From Spirochaetales bacterium (GTDB taxonomy: Bacteria; Spirochaetota; Spirochaetia; DSM-2461): a stretch of DNA of 64,000 bases. Of this stretch, positions 51,808 to 60,908 are shown piece after piece; the first letter of the stretch is position 1; the number at the start of each line of letters is the position of its first letter. The stretch lies in the NCBI GenBank assembly GCA_028533045.1, contig JAQQAP010000036.1, positions 1-64,000 of the forward strand, given 5' to 3'. Position numbers and translations under genes: made by a program. Below the pieces are notes generated by a model. That model did not search any database, was not told the DNA's origin, and was given only the letters and a program-made list of their open reading frames with translations.

Positions 51808-52416
51808 ATGACCGGGAAAAACGATCCGGCTCAAATCCGGCTGACCGAACTTCTTACCCTTCTTCCCCAGCTTGAGGAGGAAGAAGAGACTCTAAACTCC
51901 CGCTTAATCGGCCGCTATCTAAACGCCACCCCCGATTCGGTGCGGAAAGATATCAGTCGACTCAATCGGGAAGGGCGGTCCGGAGCCTACGAGGGAAAGG
52001 ACCTGTCCGAAGGGATTAGGGAACTTCTGGGTTTGGAAGGAAAAAAGAAAGTCTGCCTTGCCGGACTGGGATCGCTGGGACTTCACATAATGGAACTCCT
52101 GGAGAATTCGGAGCATGTGGAACTGGTAGCCGCCTTTGACAGCAAGATGAACCGGGTGGAACGAACCGATGCAACCGTAGAGCTGTTCCCCGCTTGGGAG
52201 ATCCCGGAAATCACCGCGCGATACGGAGTGGAAGCGGGAATTATCGCCACCGAACCGGAGGATGCAGAAAAAACCCTGAACCGTATGAGCGAGGGAGGCG
52301 TCAGGGGAATACTAAACCTTTCCGGCTGGTACCTGCCCCGGGATGAAGAGGGTCCTTCCATAAAAAACGTCAATATCGGCGCCATGCTCCTGGAGCTGTT
52401 GTGCCGTATGAAATAG
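51808..52416 (+). CDS. Rex-like redox-sensing transcriptional repressor
   Basis: A 202-residue protein with an N-terminal winged helix (about 10-75, DSVRKDISRLNREGRSG) and a Rossmann domain (about 80-195, KVCLAGLGSLGLHIMELL) followed by a C-terminal helix. This is the Rex architecture: DNA binding is relieved when NADH rises. The gene is 37 bases upstream of a NAD-dependent dehydrogenase on the same strand, so direct control of that gene or self-control of the pair is plausible. The protein is slightly shorter than typical Rex (about 210). Confidence 0.8.
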   Translation: MTGKNDPAQIRLTELLTLLPQLEEEEETLNSRLIGRYLNATPDSVRKDISRLNREGRSGAYEGKDLSEGIRELLGLEGKKKVCLAGLGSLGLHIMELLENSEHVELVAAFDSKMNRVERTDATVELFPAWEIPEITARYGVEAGIIATEPEDAEKTLNRMSEGGVRGILNLSGWYLPRDEEGPSIKNVNIGAMLLELLCRMK

Positions 52417-52453
52417 TAGAAAACGAGAAAGAAAAGAAACGAGGAGAACAGAC

Positions 52454-53620
52454 ATGTACAGTATTCAGACACTGAATAAAATTTCCGCCAAAGGCCTGGA
52501 CAGAATGGACCGGGAAAATTATGAAATCGCTTCGGAGCTTACCCAGCCCGATGCTATTCTTGTAAGAAGCATGAAACTCCATGATATGGACTTCCCCGCA
52601 TCGGTAAAAGCCATAGGTCGTGCCGGCGCCGGAGTTAACAATATCCCCCTGGACAAGTGTTCCGAAAAAGGAATTGTAGTCTTCAACACCCCCGGAGCCA
52701 ACGCCAACAGTGTAAAAGAACTCGTACTGGCAGCCCTCCTCGTATCCTCCCGTGATATCATCGGCGGAGTTAACTGGATTCAGGGCGAAGCCGACAAGGG
52801 CGACGAAGTACCCAAAATCGTAGAAAAGGGCAAATCCAACTTTGCCGGACCGGAAATCATGGGCAAAACCCTGGGTGTTATCGGACTGGGAGCCATCGGA
52901 GCCCTCGTTGCCAACGCCGCCAGCGGCCTGGGAATGAACGTCCTCGGCTATGATCCCTTCATCTCCGTAGACGCCGCCTGGGGACTCTCCAGAAACGTGA
53001 CCAAAGCCATCAGTCTTGACCAGATGCTTAGCCAGTGCGACTACATCAGCCTCCACCTTCCCCTCAACGACAAAACCCGAGGCCTCATCGGCGGCGAGAA
53101 ATTCGACGTCATGAAAGACAACATCCGCATTATGAACTTCGCCCGAGGCGGCCTGGTAAACAACGAAGACCTCCTGGCTCAGATAGAAAAAGGCAAAGTA
53201 GCCGCCTATGTAACCGACTTCCCCGAAGCGGAACTCCTGGGCAACCCCAAGGTCATTACCGTGCCCCACCTGGGAGCCTCCTCCCCGGAAGCGGAAGAAA
53301 ACTGCGCCATTATGGCGGTTGATCAGGTAAAGGACTACCTGGAAAACGGTAACATCGTGAACTCTGTAAACTTCCCCGCCTGTTCCATGGAAAGAGCGGG
53401 AGGCCAGCGACTCATCATCGCCAACAAGAATATTCCCGACATGATGCGTCAGTTCCTCTCCGTCCTGGCCGATGCAGGTATCAACGTAGACGACATGACC
53501 AACCGCCACAAAGGCGACGTGGCCTACAACATCATCGACGTACCCTGCTGCGGCATCACCGAAGATATCACCAAGAAGATAGAGGCCATCGACGGGGTTA
53601 TTATGACCCGGATACTCTAG
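52454..53620 (+). CDS. serA: D-3-phosphoglycerate dehydrogenase-type 2-hydroxyacid dehydrogenase
   Basis: A 388-residue NAD-dependent enzyme, first step of serine synthesis. The catalytic domain has GRAGAGVNNIPLDKCSEKGIVV; the NAD domain has GVIGLGAIGALVANAASGLGMNVLGYDP; catalytic residues lie in FARGGLVNNEDLL (Arg), the Glu region FPEAELLGNP and PHLGASSPEAEEN (His). A C-terminal ACT-like segment (about 310-388) suggests allosteric control. It is downstream of the Rex-like gene. A GGAG ribosome binding site is present. Confidence 0.85.
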   Translation: MYSIQTLNKISAKGLDRMDRENYEIASELTQPDAILVRSMKLHDMDFPASVKAIGRAGAGVNNIPLDKCSEKGIVVFNTPGANANSVKELVLAALLVSSRDIIGGVNWIQGEADKGDEVPKIVEKGKSNFAGPEIMGKTLGVIGLGAIGALVANAASGLGMNVLGYDPFISVDAAWGLSRNVTKAISLDQMLSQCDYISLHLPLNDKTRGLIGGEKFDVMKDNIRIMNFARGGLVNNEDLLAQIEKGKVAAYVTDFPEAELLGNPKVITVPHLGASSPEAEENCAIMAVDQVKDYLENGNIVNSVNFPACSMERAGGQRLIIANKNIPDMMRQFLSVLADAGINVDDMTNRHKGDVAYNIIDVPCCGITEDITKKIEAIDGVIMTRIL

Positions 53621-53629
53621 TATTTTTAT

Positions 53630-53790
53630 ACCCCTTTTCCGGGGCCGTTCCGGGCAAAATTGCCCGGAACCGGGCTGTCCGGAGCTCCGGGGCTGAACCG
53701 CTCCCCTACTTCGTGGGGGGAGCTGCCCCTCCGGCCCGTCGGCTCCGCCTCCGGTCGGCCTAACGGCCCCCCTCCCATCCCTCGTCCTTA
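53630..53790. repeat. GC-rich palindromic intergenic element downstream of serA
   Basis: An intergenic block with an 11 bp inverted repeat (53647-53657 with 53660-53670) and further short palindromes such as CCGGAGCTCCGG and a GGGGAG/CTCCCC pair around 53701-53726. It is of the same general kind as the element after mtlA but of different sequence. It probably lies at the end of the serA transcript and that of the convergent lipoprotein gene. Confidence 0.6.
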
Positions 53791-53797
53791 AAAAAGC

Positions 53798-54634
53798 CTA
53801 ATCCAGGCCCAGATAAATAACCCGGTTATCAAAGAACGTGGGAACAAGCAGGCCATTGTTCGCTTCCACATACTCAAAATCGGCCGCATTGATATTAACT
53901 TCCGTCGTATCGCTCACAACCACAGGTTCGGACGCAGCAGAAATAATCTGAATCTTTCCCTTCCAGTCACTCACAACATAAGAACCGTCACCCAAAGGCT
54001 TAAGGCCGTCGATTCCCCCCTTGAGAGGGATTTCCAGAGTCTGTGACTTATCTTCAAGACTAATACGAACCAAACCGGCCGATGTTCCGGCCAACAGTTC
54101 AACTCCGTCCATAAATAGACCGTTAGGCTTTTTATACTCTGTCAATTCCAGCCAGGTCTCGGCAGCTCCGTTTACAAGAACACCAATTTTACTGGCTCCC
54201 GTATCGGAAAAATATACGGTTCCCCTTTCATCAATGGCGATATCATTCAGAAATTTGGCCCCTTCCACCTCAATGGTGTTCACAATGGCAGCAGCCGTCA
54301 CATCCACCACATGAATGCGATTAATATCGCTAACGTAGAGCCTCCCATCGTACAAGCCCATACCCTTGGGAGCATCCATGCCGCCCACCCATTCCAGGGG
54401 GTCCGCCGTACCGTCCGCTTTTAACCGTGAAATAAATCCTGCCCCGTTTCTTTCCGTGGGCTTACCGTTGATATTGGAAACATAAATGACTCCCGATTCT
54501 CCGTCAAAATACACCGATTCGGTCGTATTCAATCCTTCCGGGCTCATCCAACTTTCAGACACACCCGTCGTAGTGGAACAGGACGCCCAAAGGATAAAGA
54601 CCGACAGGGCAGCGATAATTTTAAGTGATTTCAT
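53798..54634 (-). CDS. SMP-30/gluconolactonase-like beta-propeller lipoprotein
   Basis: A 278-residue protein. The signal peptide ends in LWASC, a spirochaete-style lipobox with Cys19. The rest is a six-bladed propeller of the SMP-30/NHL type, with blades such as NDIAIDERGTVYFSDTGASKIGV and KPNGLFMDGVELLAGTSAGLVRI. The family includes gluconolactonases and ligand-binding propellers; the metal-binding residues cannot be confirmed by eye. It is divergent from an AraC regulator that may control it. Confidence 0.75.
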   Translation of the reverse strand: MKSLKIIAALSVFILWASCSTTTGVSESWMSPEGLNTTESVYFDGESGVIYVSNINGKPTERNGAGFISRLKADGTADPLEWVGGMDAPKGMGLYDGRLYVSDINRIHVVDVTAAAIVNTIEVEGAKFLNDIAIDERGTVYFSDTGASKIGVLVNGAAETWLELTEYKKPNGLFMDGVELLAGTSAGLVRISLEDKSQTLEIPLKGGIDGLKPLGDGSYVVSDWKGKIQIISAASEPVVVSDTTEVNINAADFEYVEANNGLLVPTFFDNRVIYLGLD

Positions 54635-54778
54635 AATTCCTCCAAAACAATCAACCGGCTGATTATGACTCTTTGATTCTCTGCATGCTTATGAAACCAG
54701 CATAGACCGAATGACTCTGGACAGATAGGAAGGATATAAAGTATTTTATTGTATAATATGCAAGCTAAGGAGTAAAGA

Positions 54779-55690
54779 ATGCCCCTTCAAGACCGTCATG
54801 TAGACCGAATCATTCCCATTGAGTACAAAGGAAATGAGAAAATAGCAGAAGAGTTTATAGAAGACCGACTCAGGCTGATTATAATAGAAGGGGGAGAGGC
54901 CTCCCTCCTCATAAACGGAATAACTCTGGCAGCCACTGCGCCCTCAGTCTTGGCTCTCTGCCCTCAAGACAGGGTAAAAATCCTAAGCAGCCATAAGTTT
55001 GCCGCCCGATCCTTCAACTTTGCCCCTAACTTCGTTAACAGCAGCTTCACCTTCGAAGCCCTCAAGAAAAATGACTTCGCCACCATGGATGACCGGCACG
55101 ACCGGAACGTACTGCGCATATTCCACAGACGTCGTCCTCAGTTTAACGGCCTGGCACCTCTTCCTTCATCCCTGTTTCTCAATATTACGGAATGGCTTGA
55201 TATTATTGGTAAGGAAACGGTTGTACAAAGCGACAACTGGTGGTCCTGTCGCATCCGGCGTTACCTCCTACAGATACTTTATCTTACGGAAGATGTCTAC
55301 CAGGAACTGCTCATGAATAACTTTGAACAAAAGGCTCCCACGGGAGACCCCTACGTCAAAACGGCCCTGGAATACATTCACACCAACTACCACCGGGACA
55401 TCTCCCTGGATGCCCTCTGCGATATAACCAACCTGAACAGAACCTCCCTAAACAGGAGATTCAAGGAAGTAACCGGCCATACCCTCATAGACTATCTCAT
55501 AAAACACCGTATGTCCGTTGCCTGCGACGCCTTGGCCAATACGGGTCTTAAAGTAAAGGATATAGCCGAATCCTGCGGTTTTTCCGACGATGCCTATTTT
55601 AGCAAAATCTTCTCAAAGAGATTGGGAGTAACCCCTGCGGCCTATCGCACAAGGGCAAAAGAAGAACAAAAGCCTAAGGCGGCGACCTAG
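54779..55690 (+). CDS. AraC-family transcriptional regulator
   Basis: A 303-residue protein with an N-terminal sensing domain (about 1-190) lacking an obvious known fold signature and a C-terminal AraC double helix-turn-helix (about 195-295) with RTSLNRRFKEVTGHTLIDYLIKHR and SCGFSDDAYFSKIFSKRLG. An AAGGAG site precedes the ATG; a TATAAT at 54752-54757 may be the -10 box. It is divergent from the SMP-30-like lipoprotein, its most likely target. The inducer is unknown. Its end overlaps the convergent isomerase gene by 4 bases. Confidence 0.85.
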   Translation: MPLQDRHVDRIIPIEYKGNEKIAEEFIEDRLRLIIIEGGEASLLINGITLAATAPSVLALCPQDRVKILSSHKFAARSFNFAPNFVNSSFTFEALKKNDFATMDDRHDRNVLRIFHRRRPQFNGLAPLPSSLFLNITEWLDIIGKETVVQSDNWWSCRIRRYLLQILYLTEDVYQELLMNNFEQKAPTGDPYVKTALEYIHTNYHRDISLDALCDITNLNRTSLNRRFKEVTGHTLIDYLIKHRMSVACDALANTGLKVKDIAESCGFSDDAYFSKIFSKRLGVTPAAYRTRAKEEQKPKAAT

Positions 55691-56511
55691 GCCTCGATCT
55701 TGGCGCTTGCCTTAAGTTCTTCCAAAAGCTCCGCCACCCGTCGGTCCCGCTCGGTATTTTCAAGACCTTTCATAACATCGGCCTTAATCTTCTCGAATTC
55801 CAGGGGAATGGAAGGAATCTTTTTGTGAACCAGAGCAATATGATACCCTAACTCGGTCTGAAAGATCTCACTAATCTTGCCCGGTTCCAGGCTAAAGGCA
55901 ACCTTTTCAAACTTCTCCGCCAAGCTTCCCCGGGGGAAAGTTTCCAAGTCAACAATCTCCTCATCGGAGTACTTCTTAGCCACCTGCTCAAAGGGTTTTC
56001 CCCCATTCAGCTCTTTCTGGGCTTCCAAAATGGTCTGAAGAGCCTTATTCGCATCGTCCCCTTCCCGGCTGGTAAAACAAAGAATATGGGAACAGTGAAT
56101 CTGTTCGGGAAGAATAAAGGTCTCCCGATTCTCTTCATAGGCAGCCAGAGCCTCCTCTTCGGAAATGGAAATATCCGCAAAAAGCTCTTTAAAGAACTCT
56201 TCCTGACGAATCTGACCTTCCAGATCCTTCCGAATAAGAGCCTGCTTCTCTTCATCGGGCTTGCTGTCCTTGGGAAAATCCTTCAAAACCTTCTTAAAAG
56301 CCTTCTCCACGACTCCCTCATCAAGCTCAGGAACTGCCTCTTCCGCTTTAAGCAAAAAGAGAAACTGTCCCGTCACATTTCTTTCGGTAATTTCACGGAG
56401 TTCCTTCTCGGGAACTTTCATATTCGCCGGCGAATCGGCCTGAAGCCGTGAAAGCCGGTCAAACTCTCTATCAAACATATATTGGGGTACAACCCGGTCA
56501 TTAATAGTCAT
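55687..56511 (-). CDS. Parvulin-type peptidyl-prolyl cis-trans isomerase
   Basis: A 274-residue protein. The N-terminal half is helical and chaperone-like (SurA/PpiD-type); the parvulin domain (about 150-245) has IHCSHILCFTSREG, KPFEQVAKKYSDEE, FPRGSLAEKFEKVAFSLEPGKIS and LGYHIALVHKK. It lacks a signal peptide when started at ATG 56511, so it is likely cytoplasmic; an upstream start adding 33 residues lacks a convincing signal sequence. Function is protein folding help, substrate unknown. Confidence 0.85.
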   Translation of the reverse strand: MTINDRVVPQYMFDREFDRLSRLQADSPANMKVPEKELREITERNVTGQFLFLLKAEEAVPELDEGVVEKAFKKVLKDFPKDSKPDEEKQALIRKDLEGQIRQEEFFKELFADISISEEEALAAYEENRETFILPEQIHCSHILCFTSREGDDANKALQTILEAQKELNGGKPFEQVAKKYSDEEIVDLETFPRGSLAEKFEKVAFSLEPGKISEIFQTELGYHIALVHKKIPSIPLEFEKIKADVMKGLENTERDRRVAELLEELKASAKIEA

Positions 56512-56566
56512 TCCCCCAGCATACACTAATCCCCCTCCCAGAGAAAATCCCCCGATCCCCCTTAAA

Positions 56567-56597
56567 CAAAAAAAACGCCCCCGGATAGGAGCGTTTT
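56567..56597 (-). terminator. Intrinsic terminator after the DUF898 gene
   Basis: On the minus strand ACGCTCC pairs with GGGGCGT (one G-U pair) and eight T follow. It lies between the DUF898 stop and the isomerase start. Confidence 0.65.
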
Positions 56598-56640
56598 CTC
56601 TGTCTGGCAATTCCTCTTAAAACGAGCAGGTCCTACCGTT

Positions 56641-57417
56641 TTAAGCAGCTTCGTCCCGTTTTTCGAGACTGAATCCCGCCGCCAAAAAGCGATAAATTTC
56701 CATCTCAAACCAGGCATAGTAAATACCAAAGGTAATTATGGAAAGAAGACCGCCCTTAATCATAAGACTTAGGAGCTTGCCCCCTTCGGCGGCAAACTTA
56801 AAGGACTCATCGGTACCGTAAGTAACGTTTTCCGCCAGGTAGCCGTAGATCTTGATAATAGCCCAGGGAGCATAAATACCCAGAGTTAAACAGCTAAGGA
56901 GATACTGTCCCAGAAGCAGACAGAAGAGCTTGCCCCCATCGGCGGTCAAACCAAAGGAAACCCCATCGTAAGAAGTTTCTTCCAAAAGATAACCGTAAAT
57001 CTTGATCATGGCCCAAGGTGTATAGATACCAAAGGTAATTCCGATAAGCAGGAACTGGACAAAAAAGATACTAAAAAACTTGCTGCCCTCTCCGCTAAAT
57101 TCAAAATGCTTTTCGTCATAGCTTGTATGTTCAACCAGATATTTCACAACCTTAATGATGGCCCAGGCATAGTAAATACCAAAAGTAATGGCACAAAGCA
57201 ATCCCTGTACAAAAAGAAGACTGAACAACTCACCGCCGTTTCCGTCGAAGTCAAAGGGCTTACCCTCAAGAGTAAGGTTTTCCGCCATATACTTCCGGAT
57301 TTTTACCATCGCCCAGGGAGCATAAATCCCAAAGGTAATACCACACAGGATACCCTGTACTAAAATCAGGCTGAAAAATTCGCCCCCCTTCCCGTTAAAC
57401 GCGAAGTCTCTTTTCAT
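56641..57417 (-). CDS. DUF898 (YjgN-like) membrane protein with five tandem repeats
   Basis: A 258-residue membrane protein built of five copies of a roughly 50-residue unit: F-x-G-x-GG-x-FSL-x-x-VQG...ITFGIY-x-(P/Y)WA-x-x-KI-x-x-YL. Each unit has one or two hydrophobic helices. DUF898 proteins usually carry fewer units; function is unknown. The ATG at 57417 follows GGAGG and is preferred over the upstream TTG. Between it and the next minus-strand gene is only a short gap, so they may be co-transcribed. Confidence 0.8.
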   Translation of the reverse strand: MKRDFAFNGKGGEFFSLILVQGILCGITFGIYAPWAMVKIRKYMAENLTLEGKPFDFDGNGGELFSLLFVQGLLCAITFGIYYAWAIIKVVKYLVEHTSYDEKHFEFSGEGSKFFSIFFVQFLLIGITFGIYTPWAMIKIYGYLLEETSYDGVSFGLTADGGKLFCLLLGQYLLSCLTLGIYAPWAIIKIYGYLAENVTYGTDESFKFAAEGGKLLSLMIKGGLLSIITFGIYYAWFEMEIYRFLAAGFSLEKRDEAA

Positions 57418-57435
57418 TTGTTCCTCCAAATATAA

Positions 57436-57729
57436 CTAATCGGCCCGGGCCGATTTTGTTTCATAACGCACGGCGCTTCTTATAAAAAAACCGCAAATAG
57501 TAGCCTCTCTCGGCAGAGAATCCAGGGAGTATCCCTTTTCGCATAAAGCGACAAGACGCCTAAACCGTTTCATCCTGTTCTTCCCGTCCCATGAAAGCAT
57601 TCCCACTAAACACAGAGACTGCCAGGCGGGTATGAAAAGCCAATAAGTCTTAACCATCCCTCCATAGATAAAACCGACAACAGCAAGCAAGGAGAGAAGG
57701 ATGGGAAAGTGAACAAGGATTTTTGACAT
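57436..57729 (-). CDS. Small membrane protein, unknown
   Basis: A 97-residue protein with two hydrophobic helices (about 6-27 and 33-50) and a basic C-terminal half (KNRMKRFRRL) with two cysteines. No family recognised. It is 18 bases upstream of the DUF898 gene on the same strand and is likely co-transcribed. Its existence is supported by the membrane-protein pattern and position only. Confidence 0.5.
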   Translation of the reverse strand: MSKILVHFPILLSLLAVVGFIYGGMVKTYWLFIPAWQSLCLVGMLSWDGKNRMKRFRRLVALCEKGYSLDSLPREATICGFFIRSAVRYETKSARAD

Positions 57730-57829
57730 TCAGGTATATCTTAATGCAAAGAACCCCTTTTTTCAAGAAATGGAGAAAATACACTAATATTTTGTAATAT
57801 TTAACGGTATAGATTAAAATTCACCTTAT

Positions 57830-60226
57830 ATGAAGAAATGGCTGTCCACAATTCTCCTTCTTCTAAGGGCCTCACTCTTTTGCCAGGATGCAGAACCGAT
57901 GGTATTCGGAATTGTCCCCACGTCCCCTCCCGTCATGTTTCTGGATGAGCATAATACCCCTTCCGGTTTCGCCGTAGACCTCTTTACACAAATTTTGGAT
58001 GAACTGGACATACCCTACACGTTAAAAATAGATGACTTCCCCGGTACCTATTACGGACTTGTTTCCGGAGAAGTAGATATATTTCCGACCATGCTCTACT
58101 CGGAAGAACGGGCAGAAATCCTTTACTATCCGGAGCATCCGGTGATAATCTCCTGGGGAGCCCTTTTTGTGGGAGAAAATACCCTGTTCCAGGGAATTAC
58201 CGATATCACCGGACAGACTATCGGAGTGGTCAAGGAAGACCAAAATGGGAAGAATTTCAGAGAATTCGTAGATAACCTGGATCTGAAATACCAAATACAG
58301 GAGTATAATACCTACGAAGAGCTATTCCGCAATGTACGGTTGGGACGGATCTATGGAGGAGTCAGCAGTTATCATCACCAACTTTCCGAACGAGGGATCA
58401 AACAGACCGGAGCCGTCTTCTACCCCGAACCGGTCTACTGTGTCACCGGACGGGAACAGGGTAACCGGGAACTAATAGACAAAATATCTTCCCGGATACA
58501 GCAATTACGGAACAACCCCAGCTCCTACTACTACAGCCTGGAAAAAAAATGGTACTACCCCCAAGGGGAAAACTTTAACCCCAAATTAATGAGAGCCTTA
58601 ATCATTTCCGCCCTTCTCATCTTCCTCATCATAATCCATCTTTCCATTTACAACCGCTTTCTGAGCCAAAAAGTCAAACGTGAAGTGGAAGCTCGGGAAA
58701 AAGACCGGGAAAAGCAGAAGAAGGTGGAACTGAAAAACGACTTTCTCTCTTCCATCAGTCATGAACTCCGGACCCCCATGAATATCATTTCCAGCCTGGT
58801 TTACCTCCTATCCCAAACGGAACTGGACGAGAACCAGCAGCAGAAAATCAATCAGATAAATAAAGCGTCCAATATGCTTCTGGATATCATAAAGAATTTC
58901 CTGGACTTTAACCGCCTGGAAAAGGGTAAGGTCGAACTGGAAGAGCGCAGCTTCTCCCTTACAGAAGAACTTGAGGAGATCCTGAATCTTTTTTCCGGCG
59001 AAATCAGCTCAAAGGGACTTCATTTTGAAAGAAAGATTGACGAGGCAGTTCCTTCTTTCCTCCAGGGCGACCCCTACCGTCTCTCCCAGATCATCACGAA
59101 TCTTTTAAATAATGCGGTAAAATTCAGCAATGAGGGGACCATAACGTTCTCTGTGGAAGTAGCCAAATCGGACAGGAAAGACTGTTTCCTCCGCTTTAGC
59201 ATAAGCGACCAGGGAATCGGAATGAACCGGGAACAGCAGGAAAAACTCTTCTCTCCCTTTACCCAAGCAGACAGCAGTATCTCCCGTCAGTTTGGAGGAA
59301 GCGGCCTGGGGATGGCGATCTGCGACCAGCTCATCAAGCTGATGGGGGGAACGATTGAGGTTGAAAGCCGGGAAGGAGAAGGAACCCGTATATCTTTCCA
59401 ACTCCCCTTTGAGAAGAGAGAGGACCGGGAAAAAGAAATCGGCTCCGATCAAAAATACTTAAACAGCTATAAAGGGGCCCGCATACTTTACGCAGAAGAC
59501 AATAAAATCAACCGGGAGATAGGACAGGAACTGTTCAACATTGCCGATTTAGAGATAGAAACAGCAGAAAATGGCCTTAAAGCAGTGGAAATGTCCGAAA
59601 AAACCCACTACGACCTGATTCTCATGGACATACAAATGCCCTTCATGGATGGGATGTCGGCCACGAGAAAGATTCGGGAAAATGAAGAAAAATGCCATAT
59701 TCCCCCAACCCCCATAGTCGCTCTCTCGGCCCACTTTCTGGAAGAGGATATAAAATCAGCCTATGAAGCGGGCATGGATGACTATCTGACCAAGCCCATT
59801 TCCATCAAAGAACTTAATCTACTTTTTAATAAATGGCTGGCAAAATACTCCGCCACCCAAACAAAAAGAACGGTTAAACCGGAAAAGGAACGGGCTTCCA
59901 TCCCCGGTATTGATATGGATGATGTGATGGAACGGTTCGGAGGAAATTACGATCTTCTCATGGACAGCCTGACCAGTTTCGTCAACGACTACGCCCTTAT
60001 GCCGGCCATGCTCATATCTCTGGAGAGCCAGGGAAATATTACAGCCACGGGAGAAAAGGTTCACACCTTGAAGGGAGTTCTGGGTAGCCTGGGAGCCTTG
60101 GATCTTTACAGGCAGGCCAGTATCCTGGAGCAGAAAATAAAGGAAACCCGGGCGACAGCCGGTGAAGTAAGGGATTTCTCCGGGGCCCTGGAAGATTTTA
60201 TCAGTAAGTTGGAAGGGAACGGTTAG
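57830..60226 (+). CDS. BvgS-like hybrid sensor kinase (SBP_bac_3, HisKA, receiver, HPt)
   Basis: A 798-residue protein: signal peptide (1-18), a periplasmic solute-binding family 3 domain (about 20-240), transmembrane helix (about 258-280), HisKA with SISHELRTPMN, HATPase with GSGLGMAICDQLIKLMGG, a receiver (about 545-665) with DLILMDIQMPFMDG, and an HPt domain (about 700-795) with the phospho-acceptor histidine in HTLKGVLGSLG. A full His-Asp-His relay is present; a response regulator elsewhere would complete it. The ligand is probably an amino acid or similar small solute. Confidence 0.88.
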   Translation: MKKWLSTILLLLRASLFCQDAEPMVFGIVPTSPPVMFLDEHNTPSGFAVDLFTQILDELDIPYTLKIDDFPGTYYGLVSGEVDIFPTMLYSEERAEILYYPEHPVIISWGALFVGENTLFQGITDITGQTIGVVKEDQNGKNFREFVDNLDLKYQIQEYNTYEELFRNVRLGRIYGGVSSYHHQLSERGIKQTGAVFYPEPVYCVTGREQGNRELIDKISSRIQQLRNNPSSYYYSLEKKWYYPQGENFNPKLMRALIISALLIFLIIIHLSIYNRFLSQKVKREVEAREKDREKQKKVELKNDFLSSISHELRTPMNIISSLVYLLSQTELDENQQQKINQINKASNMLLDIIKNFLDFNRLEKGKVELEERSFSLTEELEEILNLFSGEISSKGLHFERKIDEAVPSFLQGDPYRLSQIITNLLNNAVKFSNEGTITFSVEVAKSDRKDCFLRFSISDQGIGMNREQQEKLFSPFTQADSSISRQFGGSGLGMAICDQLIKLMGGTIEVESREGEGTRISFQLPFEKREDREKEIGSDQKYLNSYKGARILYAEDNKINREIGQELFNIADLEIETAENGLKAVEMSEKTHYDLILMDIQMPFMDGMSATRKIRENEEKCHIPPTPIVALSAHFLEEDIKSAYEAGMDDYLTKPISIKELNLLFNKWLAKYSATQTKRTVKPEKERASIPGIDMDDVMERFGGNYDLLMDSLTSFVNDYALMPAMLISLESQGNITATGEKVHTLKGVLGSLGALDLYRQASILEQKIKETRATAGEVRDFSGALEDFISKLEGNG

Positions 60227-60235
60227 GACTCCGCC

Positions 60236-60874
60236 CTAGGGACCGTAACTCAGTCCTACCCCTGCGAAAAGTGTTAATCCCCCGGAGTAGTCATCCCCAT
60301 AGGTATCTTTGTAATCGCTGGAAGTAGCAATCTGCCAGGCGTTCCAGGCTCCCCCCAGGTAAAAACTTAAATGGACATCGGTCAAGTCATCCCCCAGAAT
60401 AAAGGTGGTGTTGAATCCCGGCCCGACAACCAGAGAGTGATAATTGGTGGAATCTTCTCCCAAAATTATCCCGTTCAGGTTAATCCCGGCGGCCAGCAGG
60501 ATTCGCTGGCGGTAATTGTCAAACATATACCCGCCGCCTATAAGAGAGTTGTAGCCCAGGCGAAAATCATAGCCGCTAAGAGAGCTGTCGCCGTAATACT
60601 CTTCATCAAGGTTTGTCAGTGTACTGTAACCTAGATAAGAGAGGGACAGATTCCCATATAAGCCGGGAGCCCCTGCGCCAAGTCTCATATTCTCAAAGGA
60701 AAAACAAGAGAGGGTCAAACCGACCTGCTGATTCAGTTTATATTCACATTCATCCCCATCAGCTATGAACTTACGGGTGGTGGACATATAGGTTAAATGG
60801 GCCATGGGGACAACCTCGGCTGTCAGAAAAGCGGTAATCCCGAATAACATGGCAATGAAAGCATTCTTTTTCAC
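60236..60874 (-). CDS. Small outer-membrane protein
   Basis: A 212-residue protein starting at GTG (60874) with AAGGAG upstream and a signal peptide (1-20). The mature part has eight to ten amphipathic strands with aromatic residues and a C-terminal glycine-rich segment, ending LSYGP. It resembles small spirochaete outer-membrane barrels of unknown function. It is convergent with the BvgS-like kinase. Confidence 0.65.
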   Translation of the reverse strand: MKKNAFIAMLFGITAFLTAEVVPMAHLTYMSTTRKFIADGDECEYKLNQQVGLTLSCFSFENMRLGAGAPGLYGNLSLSYLGYSTLTNLDEEYYGDSSLSGYDFRLGYNSLIGGGYMFDNYRQRILLAAGINLNGIILGEDSTNYHSLVVGPGFNTTFILGDDLTDVHLSFYLGGAWNAWQIATSSDYKDTYGDDYSGGLTLFAGVGLSYGP

Positions 60875-60908
60875 CTTGACTCCTTGTGGCTATTATAGGC
60901 AAATCAAC

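Noticed and set aside
52370-53509. Minus-strand frame of 379 codons opposite serA
   Set aside because: Shadow of a strongly conserved dehydrogenase; no signal, domain or ribosome binding site on this strand.
53630-53790. Possible tRNA or attachment site in the GC-rich block
   Set aside because: No cloverleaf pattern or anticodon arm could be traced; inverted repeats explain the signal.
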